From an uncultured Clostridia bacterium (lineage in GTDB: Bacteria > Bacillota > Clostridia > Christensenellales > Pumilibacteraceae): a DNA stretch of 32,537 nt. The stretch covers positions 1-32,537 of the forward strand of contig CALWBH010000093.1 in assembly GCA_944376015.1 (NCBI GenBank), read 5' to 3'. Below the pieces are notes generated by a model, which was not told the origin of the DNA, did no database searches, and was given only the letters and a program-made list of their open reading frames with translations. Of the stretch, positions 25,801-32,346 are shown piece after piece. The position numbers and the translations under genes are program-made. The stretch's first letter is position 1. Each line of letters opens with the position of its first letter.

Positions 25801-25892
25801 ATGGATCCGCCGATTGCTATAACAATCGACCACACTATAAAAAATATCGCCAACAATACCCAAACCGATTTGGCTACAAAAATCTTACGCAT
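22836..25892 (-). CDS. Permuted family 3 glycoside hydrolase with a membrane anchor at each end
   Basis: A 1018-aa enzyme, probably a beta-glycosidase facing outward. An N-terminal TM (7-29) is followed by the domain that is normally C-terminal: VAEGSVVLWNDGALPV (about 91), SGVGSGQMEV, SRNSGEAGD with likely acid/base Glu220, and GKIPPSGRLTDTF (about 314). A fibronectin-III-like part follows (YPFGWGETYADF about 412; ends about 535). The barrel domain comes last: KDGPQGI (about 714), GPGVNMHRSPLGGRNWEYYSEDP (768-790), KHFALNEQE (814-822) and GFVGIMETDAG with nucleophile Asp893. A second TM lies at about 972-1000, then KKRADKLKKQ. Start ATG 25892 has AAGGAGG six bases upstream and overlaps the 88-aa protein gene by 8 bp. 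All catalytic motifs are intact; the substrate is not known. Confidence 0.93.
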   Translation of the reverse strand: MRKIFVAKSVWVLLAIFFIVWSIVIAIGGSIAADNANSINGFLGINPYKRISKEGGETITNAETDFMDYVGGFDDDSQREYAMEVSTQAVAEGSVVLWNDGALPVKTSDELNFFGITSQNWLYSGVGSGQMEVKNAVNLKTAFEDLDYSVNGTLWRYYRDIPDGQYGIFYNSVSWSAGTMDHKFHNFIVNEVPFTSISSDAIASVEGGVGIMAISRNSGEAGDLNWLRSYAGDYTNSVNYTDNDYLDLTEEEAGMLKGICNLKAQGKLDSVVLLLNTTNPMSLKHIVTYDIDACVYVGIGGRASCEGVAAALSGKIPPSGRLTDTFVYDSYSAPSSVNFGHSTFTELSGDVPAYSPYSHNDKYVVYQEGIYVGYRYYETRYEDCILGNPSASTSVGVTAGSGNWKYSDEVAYPFGWGETYADFVYENYEVKAVDGGWEVTLDVRNNGNVTGNSNSGKEVVQIYVQKPYTDYDVRVGIEKASVELAGYAKTKTLNPGDREKVSVFIPEESFKTYDSYGKKTYILEAGDYYIATGFDAHDALNNILAEKGKSGMYDANGDAVSGNKALCEKINVAADDYEKYSYSANTEITNRFDNADINLYEGTSDQKIEYLTRDNWERSYPKAPVSLKCTNSVFVRDMQYGGVVEKTNDEVPSPVYGADNGYNLAMMINMDYKNEEWEKLLDQMTWREQNEMVTSGYLNICGSATVGAPGGKSKDGPQGIMAATSLDNYMAYPNEVLLAQTFNNKLVYEVGRSFGMDCLHAGITGLYGPGVNMHRSPLGGRNWEYYSEDPYISGEMFASEVKGLIEMGVIVFAKHFALNEQEDARCGISTWANEQTIREIYLKPFETGVVKGKANGLMSSLNRIGAIWAGAHKGLMTDVLRNEWGFVGIMETDAGAGPHMQSAEAYAAGILAGNDYWMPTTNPEAFKPYENNNYVRLAVREACKRILYTQLHSNAMNGVSVTDVFVKVMPWWQVLIISIQVLFAVCALGCTVMSVLGFVLKKRADKLKKQEFDYSQSM

Positions 25893-26151
25893 CGTTTTCC
25901 TCCTTCGGTTCACGATGAGTAGCGCGTTTTTTTATAATATAAAAAACTATACTCATTACAAAAAGCGCAACGAGCAAACAGTCAGTTATAAATAAAAAAG
26001 TTTGCCAACTCGTCTGGAATAAAGTTACGGTGTTGTTCGTAGCGCCCGCTATGGCGCTCAATACGACGTAACCTGCCACCACCCCCGCCGTAATTAAAGA
26101 AATTACGATAGCAAGCGCGCCGGCGATTATGCCCCACGGCAATTTTTTCAT
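25885..26151 (-). CDS. Small two-TM membrane protein encoded before the GH3 enzyme
   Basis: An 88-aa protein of unknown family. TM1 spans about 6-30 (GIIAGALAIVISLITAGVVAG) with a continuation into YVVLSAIAGATNN, and TM2 about 53-73. A charged tail KKRATHREPKEENDA follows. The second half (SWQTFLFIT...VMSIVFYIIKKRA) resembles the C-terminal anchor of the GH3 enzyme downstream (WWQVLIISI...VMSVLGFVLKKRA). ATG 26151 was chosen because GGGAGG lies seven bases upstream; the earlier TTG precedes that site. It overlaps the GH3 start by 8 bp, so expression is coupled. First gene of the five-gene group behind the promoter at 26212-26240. A role as partner or anchor of the enzyme is inference. Confidence 0.8.
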   Translation of the reverse strand: MKKLPWGIIAGALAIVISLITAGVVAGYVVLSAIAGATNNTVTLFQTSWQTFLFITDCLLVALFVMSIVFYIIKKRATHREPKEENDA

Positions 26152-26176
26152 TAATTGACCTCCCTTCAAATGCTAA

Positions 26177-26193
26177 TGCGTATAAATTACGCA
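26177..26193. promoter_or_regulatory. Palindrome in the leader of the GH3 operon
   Basis: TGCGTA and TACGCA, a perfect 6-bp inverted repeat with a 5-base centre, lies between the promoter and the ribosome binding site of the 88-aa protein gene, about 20 bp downstream of the -10. It could be an operator or a small RNA hairpin. Confidence 0.4.
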
Positions 26194-26211
26194 AAAGTGT
26201 TTTCGAAGAGA

Positions 26212-26240
26212 AGCATAACAACGGTTACGCTTTATGTCAA
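26212..26240 (-). promoter_or_regulatory. Promoter of the GH3/lipoprotein operon
   Basis: TTGACA (26240-26235), 17 bases, TATGCT (26217-26212) on the minus strand, just downstream of the kinase stop. The weak -10 fits an activated promoter. AACGTTCGT, which matches the nonamer bound by AgrA-type LytTR regulators, lies upstream of the -35 at about 26250-26258, and an imperfect copy, ACCGTTGTT, lies in the spacer; their 34-bp spacing is not the canonical one. Confidence 0.6.
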
Positions 26241-26275
26241 TATGCTTTGCACGAACGTTGCGGATAAATGCATAT

Positions 26276-27619
26276 TCATTGCTCCGAAGACGGCGGAATC
26301 GGTATAAGCACGGCGAGATTGAATATGCCGTCGTCGATATATATCTGCATGGTTCCGCCGTATTTTTCAACTATCATTTTCATGCTCTTAACGCCGAAAC
26401 CATGATACATTACGTCTGTTTTTGTCGTTTTGGGCAGACCGTTTTCAAAAGAAATGATACCCGAATAGGCATTGTAAATATTTAACGTTACAAGACCGCC
26501 TTTTGCATAAAGATTAAGCCCGATTATTCGATTTTCCACTTCGTCCAACTTCATTACCGCGTCGATGGCATTATCGAGCGCGTTGCCGAAAAGCGAATAT
26601 ACGTCGGTATCGCTCATAAATGCTATCTTTTCGCCGTCCGCCATACAGGTAAGCGTTATTCCGTTACCGTTGCATTTAATACTTTTTTCGGTAAGTATGG
26701 TATCGAGCACTTCGTTACCCGTTTTTATGTTCGAATCATACAACGAAATATATTTTTCCAGCTCCTCGATCGTTTCTCCGGGAATGGAGCGCGTTTGACC
26801 GAATCGGCGTATTTGATGCCGCATATCGTGACATTTGAGATTGAACAGATCTATGTTTTCCTTGGTAAGCTCGTATTGTTCCTTTCTCTGATGCCACAAG
26901 GTTTTCAACATATCTCTCTCGTCTTCCGCTTTCTTGGCTCTGACAAGTCCGAACTGCAAAGAAAGCAAAAGTATACAGCACAAGCAATTGTAAATGTAAA
27001 TTATAATGTTGGCGGCAATACCGCCGTCTACGATTAAATACACAAATACGGAATTCAGAAAAATATCTACTATAAGACCCACTCCGACTATAACGAAAAG
27101 CCATATATTGCCTACGACCAACGCCTGCGATTTTTTTATCTGTCTTGCGAACAAAAACCACCCTACCATATAGGAGGATAAGTAGCACGCGAAAGAAAGC
27201 GCGACGAGAAATACCGTTTCCTTGCTGAGAGACGACCAGTCCACTACCTTGTCCGAATATATTCCGAGCAAAGGACTTTTGGCGCTCATAACCGAAGTCA
27301 TTACAAGATTAGAAAGCTCGTAAGCGAAATGTTGCAACGTATATGCGGCGATAGCGCAGAACAGTATGTTTATTATAGGTTCCTTAAAGCAAAACAAAAA
27401 CATGCCTACCGTGGCGGCAAAAATGCACAAGTAAGCGAACGACATATACAGTACGTTATAGATCATCGGGAAAAAAACGGCAAAAATCAAAGAAACCGCA
27501 AAATGAGCGACGCACCGCAAAATAAATTTATCCCGCTTTTTAAGACGGAACATAAACATATATTCCGCGACAAGAAGCTCGGCAAGAAATATAAGCTTTC
27601 CGAATAACGCGCTAGACAT
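26276..27619 (-). CDS. GHKL (AgrC-type) sensor histidine kinase
   Basis: A 447-aa membrane kinase. The N-terminal half (about 1-215) has about six or seven hydrophobic helices with little extracellular loop, typical of AgrC/VirS-type sensors of peptides or small membrane-soluble signals. The cytoplasmic part has a coiled stretch, the H-box NLKCHDMRHQIRRF with the likely phosphorylated His, and a GHKL ATPase domain: SLFGNALDNAIDAVMKL (N-box) and GFGVKSMKMIVEKYGGTM (G-box). The start ATG 27619 has AAGGAG seven bases upstream and overlaps the response-regulator stop by 8 bp. It is the evident partner of that regulator. No AgrD-like signal-peptide gene or AgrB is seen nearby, so the signal is unknown. 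Confidence 0.92.
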   Translation of the reverse strand: MSSALFGKLIFLAELLVAEYMFMFRLKKRDKFILRCVAHFAVSLIFAVFFPMIYNVLYMSFAYLCIFAATVGMFLFCFKEPIINILFCAIAAYTLQHFAYELSNLVMTSVMSAKSPLLGIYSDKVVDWSSLSKETVFLVALSFACYLSSYMVGWFLFARQIKKSQALVVGNIWLFVIVGVGLIVDIFLNSVFVYLIVDGGIAANIIIYIYNCLCCILLLSLQFGLVRAKKAEDERDMLKTLWHQRKEQYELTKENIDLFNLKCHDMRHQIRRFGQTRSIPGETIEELEKYISLYDSNIKTGNEVLDTILTEKSIKCNGNGITLTCMADGEKIAFMSDTDVYSLFGNALDNAIDAVMKLDEVENRIIGLNLYAKGGLVTLNIYNAYSGIISFENGLPKTTKTDVMYHGFGVKSMKMIVEKYGGTMQIYIDDGIFNLAVLIPIPPSSEQ

Positions 27620-28346
27620 TTTCAAACTCCTTTCTTCCCGCAAGCCAGCTGTTAAGCTTGTTCAAAAATTCATTGCGTTTAAGATGCGAGATCAAAAGTA
27701 TATCTCCGCCTACGTCGGCCTGATACTGTTGCACGCCGTTTACGTACGCAAGGTTAACGAGATAACATCTGTTGCATAATGCGAACGGCAAACCCTTGAA
27801 CTGCTCTATCGCTTTCAACATACTGCCGTTCGTATGTATATCGCCGTTTACCGTATGATAAATAAGATCGTGCTTCATTACTTCGACGTACTTTATATCG
27901 CTTGATAATATTTTGCGCTGTCCGCCGTTTACGTTTATCCAAATACCTCGGCCGCGGGTATTTTCCAGACGCGTAAGCGCCCTCGTAAGTTTTACGGAAA
28001 AATTAAAATATGCCACGGGTTTAACTATAAAATCGAAAGCGTCGTATTCGTAACCGTTAACGGCGTACTGAGCGAGATTGGTCACAAATATTATCATCAC
28101 GTTTTTATCCCGTTGCCTGAGCATTTTTACGGTTTCCATACCGTTTTTTCCGGGCATATCGATATCCATGAGAACCATATCGAAACTACCGTCGTACTTT
28201 TCCAGAAAAATATCTCCGCTCGCAAACATCTCGACGTCAAAAAGCGTGCCTTTTTCCGCAGAGTATCTTTTGAAATACTCTACGTTCTTTTCCGCCGCGC
28301 CGCAGTCGTCTTCAACTATTGCAATTCTAATCTTTCCGTTCTCCAT
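27612..28346 (-). CDS. LytTR-family response regulator
   Basis: A 244-aa DNA-binding regulator. The receiver domain (1-120) has the acidic pocket Glu12-Asp13-Asp14, phospho-acceptor Asp61 (MVLMDIDMPG), the switch Thr89 (FVTN) and Lys109 (VKP). The C-terminal LytTR domain (about 135-240) shows SSDIKYVEVMKHDLIYHT, HTNGSMLKAIEQ, FALCNRCYLVNLAYVNGV and the terminal LLISHLKRNEFLNKL. LytTR regulators typically control extracellular products such as bacteriocins, toxins and surface proteins. The nearest target is the GH3/lipoprotein operon just downstream. The gene is first of the RR-HK pair, from the promoter at 28404-28432. Confidence 0.95.
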   Translation of the reverse strand: MENGKIRIAIVEDDCGAAEKNVEYFKRYSAEKGTLFDVEMFASGDIFLEKYDGSFDMVLMDIDMPGKNGMETVKMLRQRDKNVMIIFVTNLAQYAVNGYEYDAFDFIVKPVAYFNFSVKLTRALTRLENTRGRGIWINVNGGQRKILSSDIKYVEVMKHDLIYHTVNGDIHTNGSMLKAIEQFKGLPFALCNRCYLVNLAYVNGVQQYQADVGGDILLISHLKRNEFLNKLNSWLAGRKEFENV

Positions 28347-28403
28347 ATTTACCTTTACGATAACCCGTACATTAATTTACAAAATTTAGTCGAAATTTTT
28401 TTT

Positions 28404-28432
28404 ATAATAAAAAATAATACGCCGTTTGTCAA
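28404..28432 (-). promoter_or_regulatory. Promoter of the LytTR two-component genes
   Basis: TTGACA (28432-28427), 17 bases, TATTAT (28409-28404) on the minus strand. A 14-bp palindrome, AAACAT/ATGTTT with a 2-base centre (28439-28452), lies just upstream of the -35 and could be an operator. The rest of 28453-28583 shows nothing I can name. Confidence 0.75.
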
Positions 28433-28583
28433 TATTTTAAACATAAATGTTTATTATATTTGCACTATCGTGCTTAATGACAGCGTTTTTCGGGTTAGGC
28501 TTTGACTGTTTTTACCGCTAACGATTCACCGCGACGCGGGTTTTAAAAACGCGTTCTCTGTACGCGGACTCGAATTCAATATT

Positions 28584-29411
28584 TCAGATAATTGAAAACT
28601 CGTCTAAAATCTCCCCGCACTCCTCCCATTCGGGAAATTTCACGGGGTAAATGTGGATGTATTTTTCGCCGTGGGCGTTTTTCTTGGGTTTATAATCGAG
28701 CTTAAACGGATAGCCGCGCTCGGTCAGCAGTTCGGCAAAACGCTTTGTGGACTTTTTAAGGAAATCGCCTTCCGAGCTCGTCATAAATATTTTCGGCGGA
28801 GCGTAAACCTCAAAAAGCTTGCGCAGATCGGTATATTCGCGCCATTCGCCCTTTCCCTTGCCTATCGACAGCCCCGCGAGACCGTTAATTCGTCTCGAGC
28901 TGAAACTGTACATACCCGAAATCAGGAAAAGCCCGTCCGCCGCCGCGCCGCACATTCCGTCAAGCCCGTAAGCCGCGCGCACCTTTCCCGACTTTGCCGC
29001 GCCGTCCGCAAGCAGCGCGAGAAGCGCGCCCGCGCTGTCGCCGACTATGACCGTCCGTAATCCTTTTTTCTCGGTATGCGGCGCGTTTTTCTGTGCGAAA
29101 GCCACCGCCTTGCATGTCTGCCGCACCTGTTCGACAAAAGCGTATTCGGGCGCAAGCCCGTAATTAATGTTGGCTACGCAAAAACCTCGGAGCGCAAGCG
29201 CGTAACAAAACCGCTTGTTAAGCTCTTTATTGCCGTATACCAGCCCGCCGCCGTGTATATCCACGATAAGCGGCAGGTTTTCCCCGCCGTCGGGATAATA
29301 AAAATCCAGCGTTTCCGCCTTGTCGTCGCCGTAAGGCACGTCGGTAACCGCCGTCACGCCGCGCGGCAAAGTCGCGCCGCGCTCGCACTTCGCGTCGAAT
29401 TTCGACATCAT
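28584..29411 (-). CDS. Alpha/beta hydrolase (hormone-sensitive-lipase-like)
   Basis: A serine hydrolase of about 275 aa. The oxyanion-hole motif DIHGGGLVYGN, a family-typical NINYGLAPEYAF, and the nucleophile elbow VGDSAGALLALLADG (GDSAG) are plain. Later candidates for the acid and base are in SSEGDFLKK and AHGEKYIHIYPVKFPEWEE. There is no signal peptide, so it is cytoplasmic. Such enzymes hydrolyse esters; the substrate is not known. The start is uncertain: ATG 29411 (or 29408) is the first ATG but has no clear ribosome binding site. TTG codons at 29447 and 29498 would add 12 or 29 residues and overlap the upstream membrane-protein gene. It is probably cotranscribed with that gene. Confidence 0.85.
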   Translation of the reverse strand: MMSKFDAKCERGATLPRGVTAVTDVPYGDDKAETLDFYYPDGGENLPLIVDIHGGGLVYGNKELNKRFCYALALRGFCVANINYGLAPEYAFVEQVRQTCKAVAFAQKNAPHTEKKGLRTVIVGDSAGALLALLADGAAKSGKVRAAYGLDGMCGAAADGLFLISGMYSFSSRRINGLAGLSIGKGKGEWREYTDLRKLFEVYAPPKIFMTSSEGDFLKKSTKRFAELLTERGYPFKLDYKPKKNAHGEKYIHIYPVKFPEWEECGEILDEFSII

Positions 29412-29436
29412 TCGGCAGGTCAAGTTTTTAAGGATT

Positions 29437-30234
29437 TTACGAAACAATATCCTTTCCGTCCTTCTTTTTTCTGTATGTTTCGGCGTTGTTTTCGACAAGC
29501 CGTTCGGTAAATTTCAGTTTTGTTTCCCGTTTTTTCATGTCCTCGCCTATGCGCGCCGTAACGAACAGATATATGCAGTATATCGCGGGCAGACCGAGAT
29601 TGGTTTCCATAAGGGAGTTGGTAACGAGCACGCGAAGCTGCTCGGCAAATTCCATACCGCCCGAACGCACGCCGCCGAGAAGCAAAGTTGCTTCCCAGCC
29701 GAGCTGAACGGCTACGCCTATGACGAACAGCCACAGCAGACGGAGCCGCTCGGTTTTTTCTTTGCGTGTAAGATTGTATACGATAGCCGCGAAATAGCTT
29801 ACGGCAAGAAATACCGCCATGAACCAGTGATAATCCCCCGTTTCACGCCATATCTTTATCTGCATGCCGTCGCCCGTCAACGCGTCGTCTATCATCGGAC
29901 ACACTATCCACCATACGAGTATAAGCAACGTCCATTCGACGATATGCTCGTCCTTGCGCAGGCACAGCCATATCCACGCAAAGTTGGTTATGCCGTAACT
30001 GAGCGACATCCACAGCAGTACCCAGAACATGTTCCCGTTTTCGATATGCCGCGAACCGGTCAGTAAATGGAATATGCCGTAATCCACTATAAAATAAAGC
30101 ACGCCGCCCGCAAGCGCGAAAAGCAGCGTTAACCTGCGCTTCGTCGCGAAAAGCAGCGCGCAGAAAAACAAAATGAATATCGAGTCGAGTACTATATACG
30201 AAAGCCCGAAAGTCCTTTGCGCTATTACGTCCAT
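29437..30234 (-). CDS. Multi-pass membrane protein of unknown function
   Basis: A 265-aa integral membrane protein with about seven hydrophobic helices and short loops, and a basic cytoplasmic C-terminus (RIGEDMKKRETKLKFTER... KKKDGKD). Conserved-looking polar residues within membrane regions include FIVDYGIFHLLTG, SYGITNFAWIWL, WWIVCPMIDD, VQLGWEATLLLGG and MEATN-like SLMETNLGLPAIY. I recognise no family. The start ATG 30234 follows GGGGAG closely. The downstream hydrolase gene begins 25-60 bp away or overlaps, suggesting a shared transcript from the promoter at 30352-30380. An enzyme or sensor role cannot be separated on sequence alone. Confidence 0.8.
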   Translation of the reverse strand: MDVIAQRTFGLSYIVLDSIFILFFCALLFATKRRLTLLFALAGGVLYFIVDYGIFHLLTGSRHIENGNMFWVLLWMSLSYGITNFAWIWLCLRKDEHIVEWTLLILVWWIVCPMIDDALTGDGMQIKIWRETGDYHWFMAVFLAVSYFAAIVYNLTRKEKTERLRLLWLFVIGVAVQLGWEATLLLGGVRSGGMEFAEQLRVLVTNSLMETNLGLPAIYCIYLFVTARIGEDMKKRETKLKFTERLVENNAETYRKKKDGKDIVS

Positions 30235-30351
30235 GTTCTCCCCTTTACCGCACGGCGGTTTTTACTTTTTCCCGCCATGGGTTTGCCGCGATTTTTACGG
30301 CAACGCTCGTCCCCGAATCCGAGTCCCGCACCCGAAAGCGACCGTATCTTA

Positions 30352-30380
30352 ATTATAACAGATAATATCGCAAATTACAA
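30352..30380 (-). promoter_or_regulatory. Promoter of the membrane protein / hydrolase pair
   Basis: TTGTAA (30380-30375), 17 bases, perfect TATAAT (30357-30352) on the minus strand, about 110 nt upstream of the gene start. It lies back-to-back with the tRNA promoter. The long leader (30235-30345) is GC-rich and holds no frame I would call. Confidence 0.65.
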
Positions 30381-30446
30381 CGGTTTAAAAATAATAAACG
30401 CCGCTTTAACGCCGCCGCAAAATATTTCCGCACCGCCCGCTTATAT

Positions 30447-30475
30447 TTGACAAACCGCCGCCCTTCTGCTATACT
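30447..30475 (+). promoter_or_regulatory. Promoter of the tRNA-Ser gene
   Basis: TTGACA (30447-30452), 17 bases, TATACT (30470-30475), as expected for stable RNA. The 80-nt leader contains a perfect 8-bp hairpin CATGAAAC / GTTTCATG (30507-30530) that may be a processing signal. Confidence 0.85.
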
Positions 30476-30560
30476 TGGAAAGTCGGTCGCGGTCCCGAAA
30501 CGAATACATGAAACCGCCATGCGTTTCATGCGGAACCCGTCATATGATAAATAAAGATAC

Positions 30561-30649
30561 GGAGGCGTATCGAAGCGGTCATAACGAGGCGGTCTTGAAA
30601 ACCGTTTGAGTGAAAGCTCACGGGGGTTCGAATCCCTCCGCCTCCGCCA
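30561..30649 (+). tRNA. tRNA-Ser (anticodon UGA)
   Basis: An 89-nt class II tRNA. The acceptor stem is GGAGGCG (30561-30567) with CGCCTCC (30639-30645), the discriminator is G, and CCA is encoded (30647-30649). The anticodon loop CTTGAAA (30594-30600) gives anticodon TGA, reading UCN serine codons, chiefly UCA. A long variable arm follows (TTTGAGTGAAAGCTCACGG region), and the T-loop GGTTCGAATCC is normal. It has its own promoter and terminator. Confidence 0.97.
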
Positions 30650-30655
30650 TTAGGG

Positions 30656-30694
30656 AATAATACGAACCTTGATTTAGGGTTCGTATTATTTTTT
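30656..30694 (+). terminator. Terminator of tRNA-Ser
   Basis: A 13-bp perfect stem (30656-30668 with 30678-30690) is followed by a T-run to 30694. It starts seven bases after the CCA end. Confidence 0.92.
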
Positions 30695-30735
30695 GCCGTC
30701 GATTACTTCGGCATCGTCGTTGAACGGAAATAAAT

Positions 30736-30766
30736 ACAGTCAGCCCAAAAACAAAGGGCTGTCTGT
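30736..30766 (-). terminator. Hairpin downstream of the ABC permease, probable terminator
   Basis: ACAG-T-CAGCCC / GGGCTG-T-CTGT, a 10-bp stem with one T-T mismatch. It is followed on the minus strand by ATTTATTTC, which is T-rich but not a strict run. It lies about 80 bp past the permease stop. Nothing else is seen in 30695-30845. Confidence 0.5.
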
Positions 30767-30845
30767 GTAAATTTAAAGGCACTAATTTATTGCTTATTTT
30801 CTCAACAGATTTGTTAACTTTCAATTATGAGAACTCTCTAATTGA

Positions 30846-31502
30846 TTACAAATCTACTTTTTGGAAATGCCTCATTGACAGCTTACAGCTTACGACAGAT
30901 AAAACGGCATAAATGACAATTCCTATCGCAAGAGCCACTAATTTGGCACCGGTATTTTCGGAATTGATTCCGTTCAGAGTAGTAGAATAAAGAGGAGTTA
31001 CCCAACGTAAAACAATAAAAACGCCGATTAACAAAAATATGACGATTACACTTGTTACAAACGGAACTCCGATTTTATCGGGTTTTTTGAAATAACGGGG
31101 AAAGAAAACCAGATTGAATATGCCTAGCAAAATCGCCCCGTTGCCAACCAAAACAAGATTTGCCGATATTCCGGAATAATTAAAATATTGTTCTATGGGG
31201 AAAAATGCTCCTTTAATCGCTCCCATAATCCCCACCGACAGCATAATAATACATTGCAATCCGAATACCACAAACATCTTAGCAAGGGGGATCTGTTCTT
31301 TGTTCACCGGCAAAGTACAGGTAAAGGAAATATCTCCGTTTTCTCTTGTCATCATACAGCTGAAAAATACAGAGAGGCAAGAAAAAAAGAAAATAACTTC
31401 ATACGGATAACTCGGTACGAACACTAGTACCGCAAAAGAGAGGAAAATAAAAACCGTAGGATGCAAGCAAAGTCGCATTTCCTTTTTAATCAGTTTCAGC
31501 AT
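30846..31502 (-). CDS. ABC-2 type transporter permease
   Basis: A 218-aa membrane protein with about six hydrophobic helices. A basic amphipathic N-terminus (KLIKKEMRLCLHP), then pairs of TM segments and a cytoplasmic loop, MMTRENGDISFTCTLPVNKEQIPLAK. The phrase TLPVNKEQIPLAKM is typical of ABC-2 permeases, where the loop contacts the ATPase. It overlaps the end of the ATPase gene by 17 bp and so forms its transporter partner. The C-terminus is short and basic (SMRHFQKVDL). The cargo is unknown; similar small pairs export peptides or lipids or give resistance to antimicrobial peptides. Confidence 0.85.
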   Translation of the reverse strand: MLKLIKKEMRLCLHPTVFIFLSFAVLVFVPSYPYEVIFFFSCLSVFFSCMMTRENGDISFTCTLPVNKEQIPLAKMFVVFGLQCIIMLSVGIMGAIKGAFFPIEQYFNYSGISANLVLVGNGAILLGIFNLVFFPRYFKKPDKIGVPFVTSVIVIFLLIGVFIVLRWVTPLYSTTLNGINSENTGAKLVALAIGIVIYAVLSVVSCKLSMRHFQKVDL

Positions 31503-32346
31503 ATATTCTCTCCTTGTTCGCTTTTTCCAAGTGCACCATTATGCTGTCTATCGTTGCTTCAAATATTGTAACGTTCTTTAATCCATGTATGTTGTCGCAA
31601 AGCAGCCCTTCGAATCCGTCTTTTACGGATTTCACGCCTATAGCTTTAGCCGCTGTCGCATCCTCAAGAGTAGCAAACTGAGCCAGCTTATATTTATTTA
31701 GCAATTCTTTCAATGGACACGCCGCAAGAATTTTCCCTTGCGAGATATAAACGATATCGTCTGCAATTCGCATCAGATCGGACGTTATGTGCGTAGAGAA
31801 AAGAACCGACACGCCTTCTTCGCGTACAAGCTGTAAAATAATGTCGCAAAACTCTTCACGGGAAAGCGGATCGAGTCCGCTTGTCGGCTCGTCCATGATA
31901 AGCAACTTTGCACCGTGCGAGAGAGCGAGGGCAAGCGCAAACTTTACTTTCATTCCTTCGGAAAGCTCTTTTACCTTTTTACTTTCAATAAGCTCGAATT
32001 GCGAAAGGAATTTTTCATATCTACTTTGATTCCAAGTCGGATAAAAAGGCGCGTATGCTTTGCGTATTGCGGTAAGCGTATTCATAGGATAATATCGAAA
32101 GCCGCCGCCGACATAACCTATCATTTGTTTAACAGCCATTTCCTCTTTAAGAAAATCTTTTCCAAATACAGAGACACTTCCCTCTGCATTGATAAGACGT
32201 AAAATACCTTTAATCGTCGTGCTTTTTCCTGCGCCGTTTCTTCCGATCAGCCCGACAATATGTTCCTGTGGCACGCAAAAACTGGCTTTGTCCAAGGTAA
32301 ATTCCGGATAAACCTTCGTCAATCCATTCACTTCAAGCGCATTCAT
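31486..32346 (-). CDS. ABC transporter ATP-binding protein
   Basis: A 286-aa ATPase of the YtrB/BcrA-like export group. Walker A GRNGAGKST (about 35-43), Walker B LLIMDEPTSGLDP (about 146), switch His in LFSTHITSDLMRIADD. The signature loop reads LSEGMKVKFALALAL, a LSEGM variant of LSGGQ that is common in this export subgroup. The C-terminal 75 residues form a small accessory domain (LKNVTIFEATIDSIMVHLEKANKE). It starts at ATG 32346, overlapping the AbrB-like gene stop as ATGA, with GAGG four bases upstream. Operon: AbrB-like regulator, ATPase, permease. Confidence 0.94.
   Translation of the reverse strand: MNALEVNGLTKVYPEFTLDKASFCVPQEHIVGLIGRNGAGKSTTIKGILRLINAEGSVSVFGKDFLKEEMAVKQMIGYVGGGFRYYPMNTLTAIRKAYAPFYPTWNQSRYEKFLSQFELIESKKVKELSEGMKVKFALALALSHGAKLLIMDEPTSGLDPLSREEFCDIILQLVREEGVSVLFSTHITSDLMRIADDIVYISQGKILAACPLKELLNKYKLAQFATLEDATAAKAIGVKSVKDGFEGLLCDNIHGLKNVTIFEATIDSIMVHLEKANKERIYAETD

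Noticed and set aside
22953-25922. A 989-codon open frame on the plus strand opposite the GH3 gene
   Set aside because: It mirrors the GH3 gene in full, is Arg/Val/Tyr-rich without any domain, and has no ribosome binding site. Codon bias of the true gene keeps the opposite frame open.
26276-28346. A complete agr-type quorum-sensing locus
   Set aside because: The kinase and regulator are of that type, but no AgrB-like protease or AgrD-like peptide gene is found in the surrounding sequence.
30618-30824. A 68-aa frame on the minus strand ending AEAEGFEPP
   Set aside because: Its end is the antisense of the tRNA-Ser 3' half; this is a well-known false protein produced by tRNA genes.
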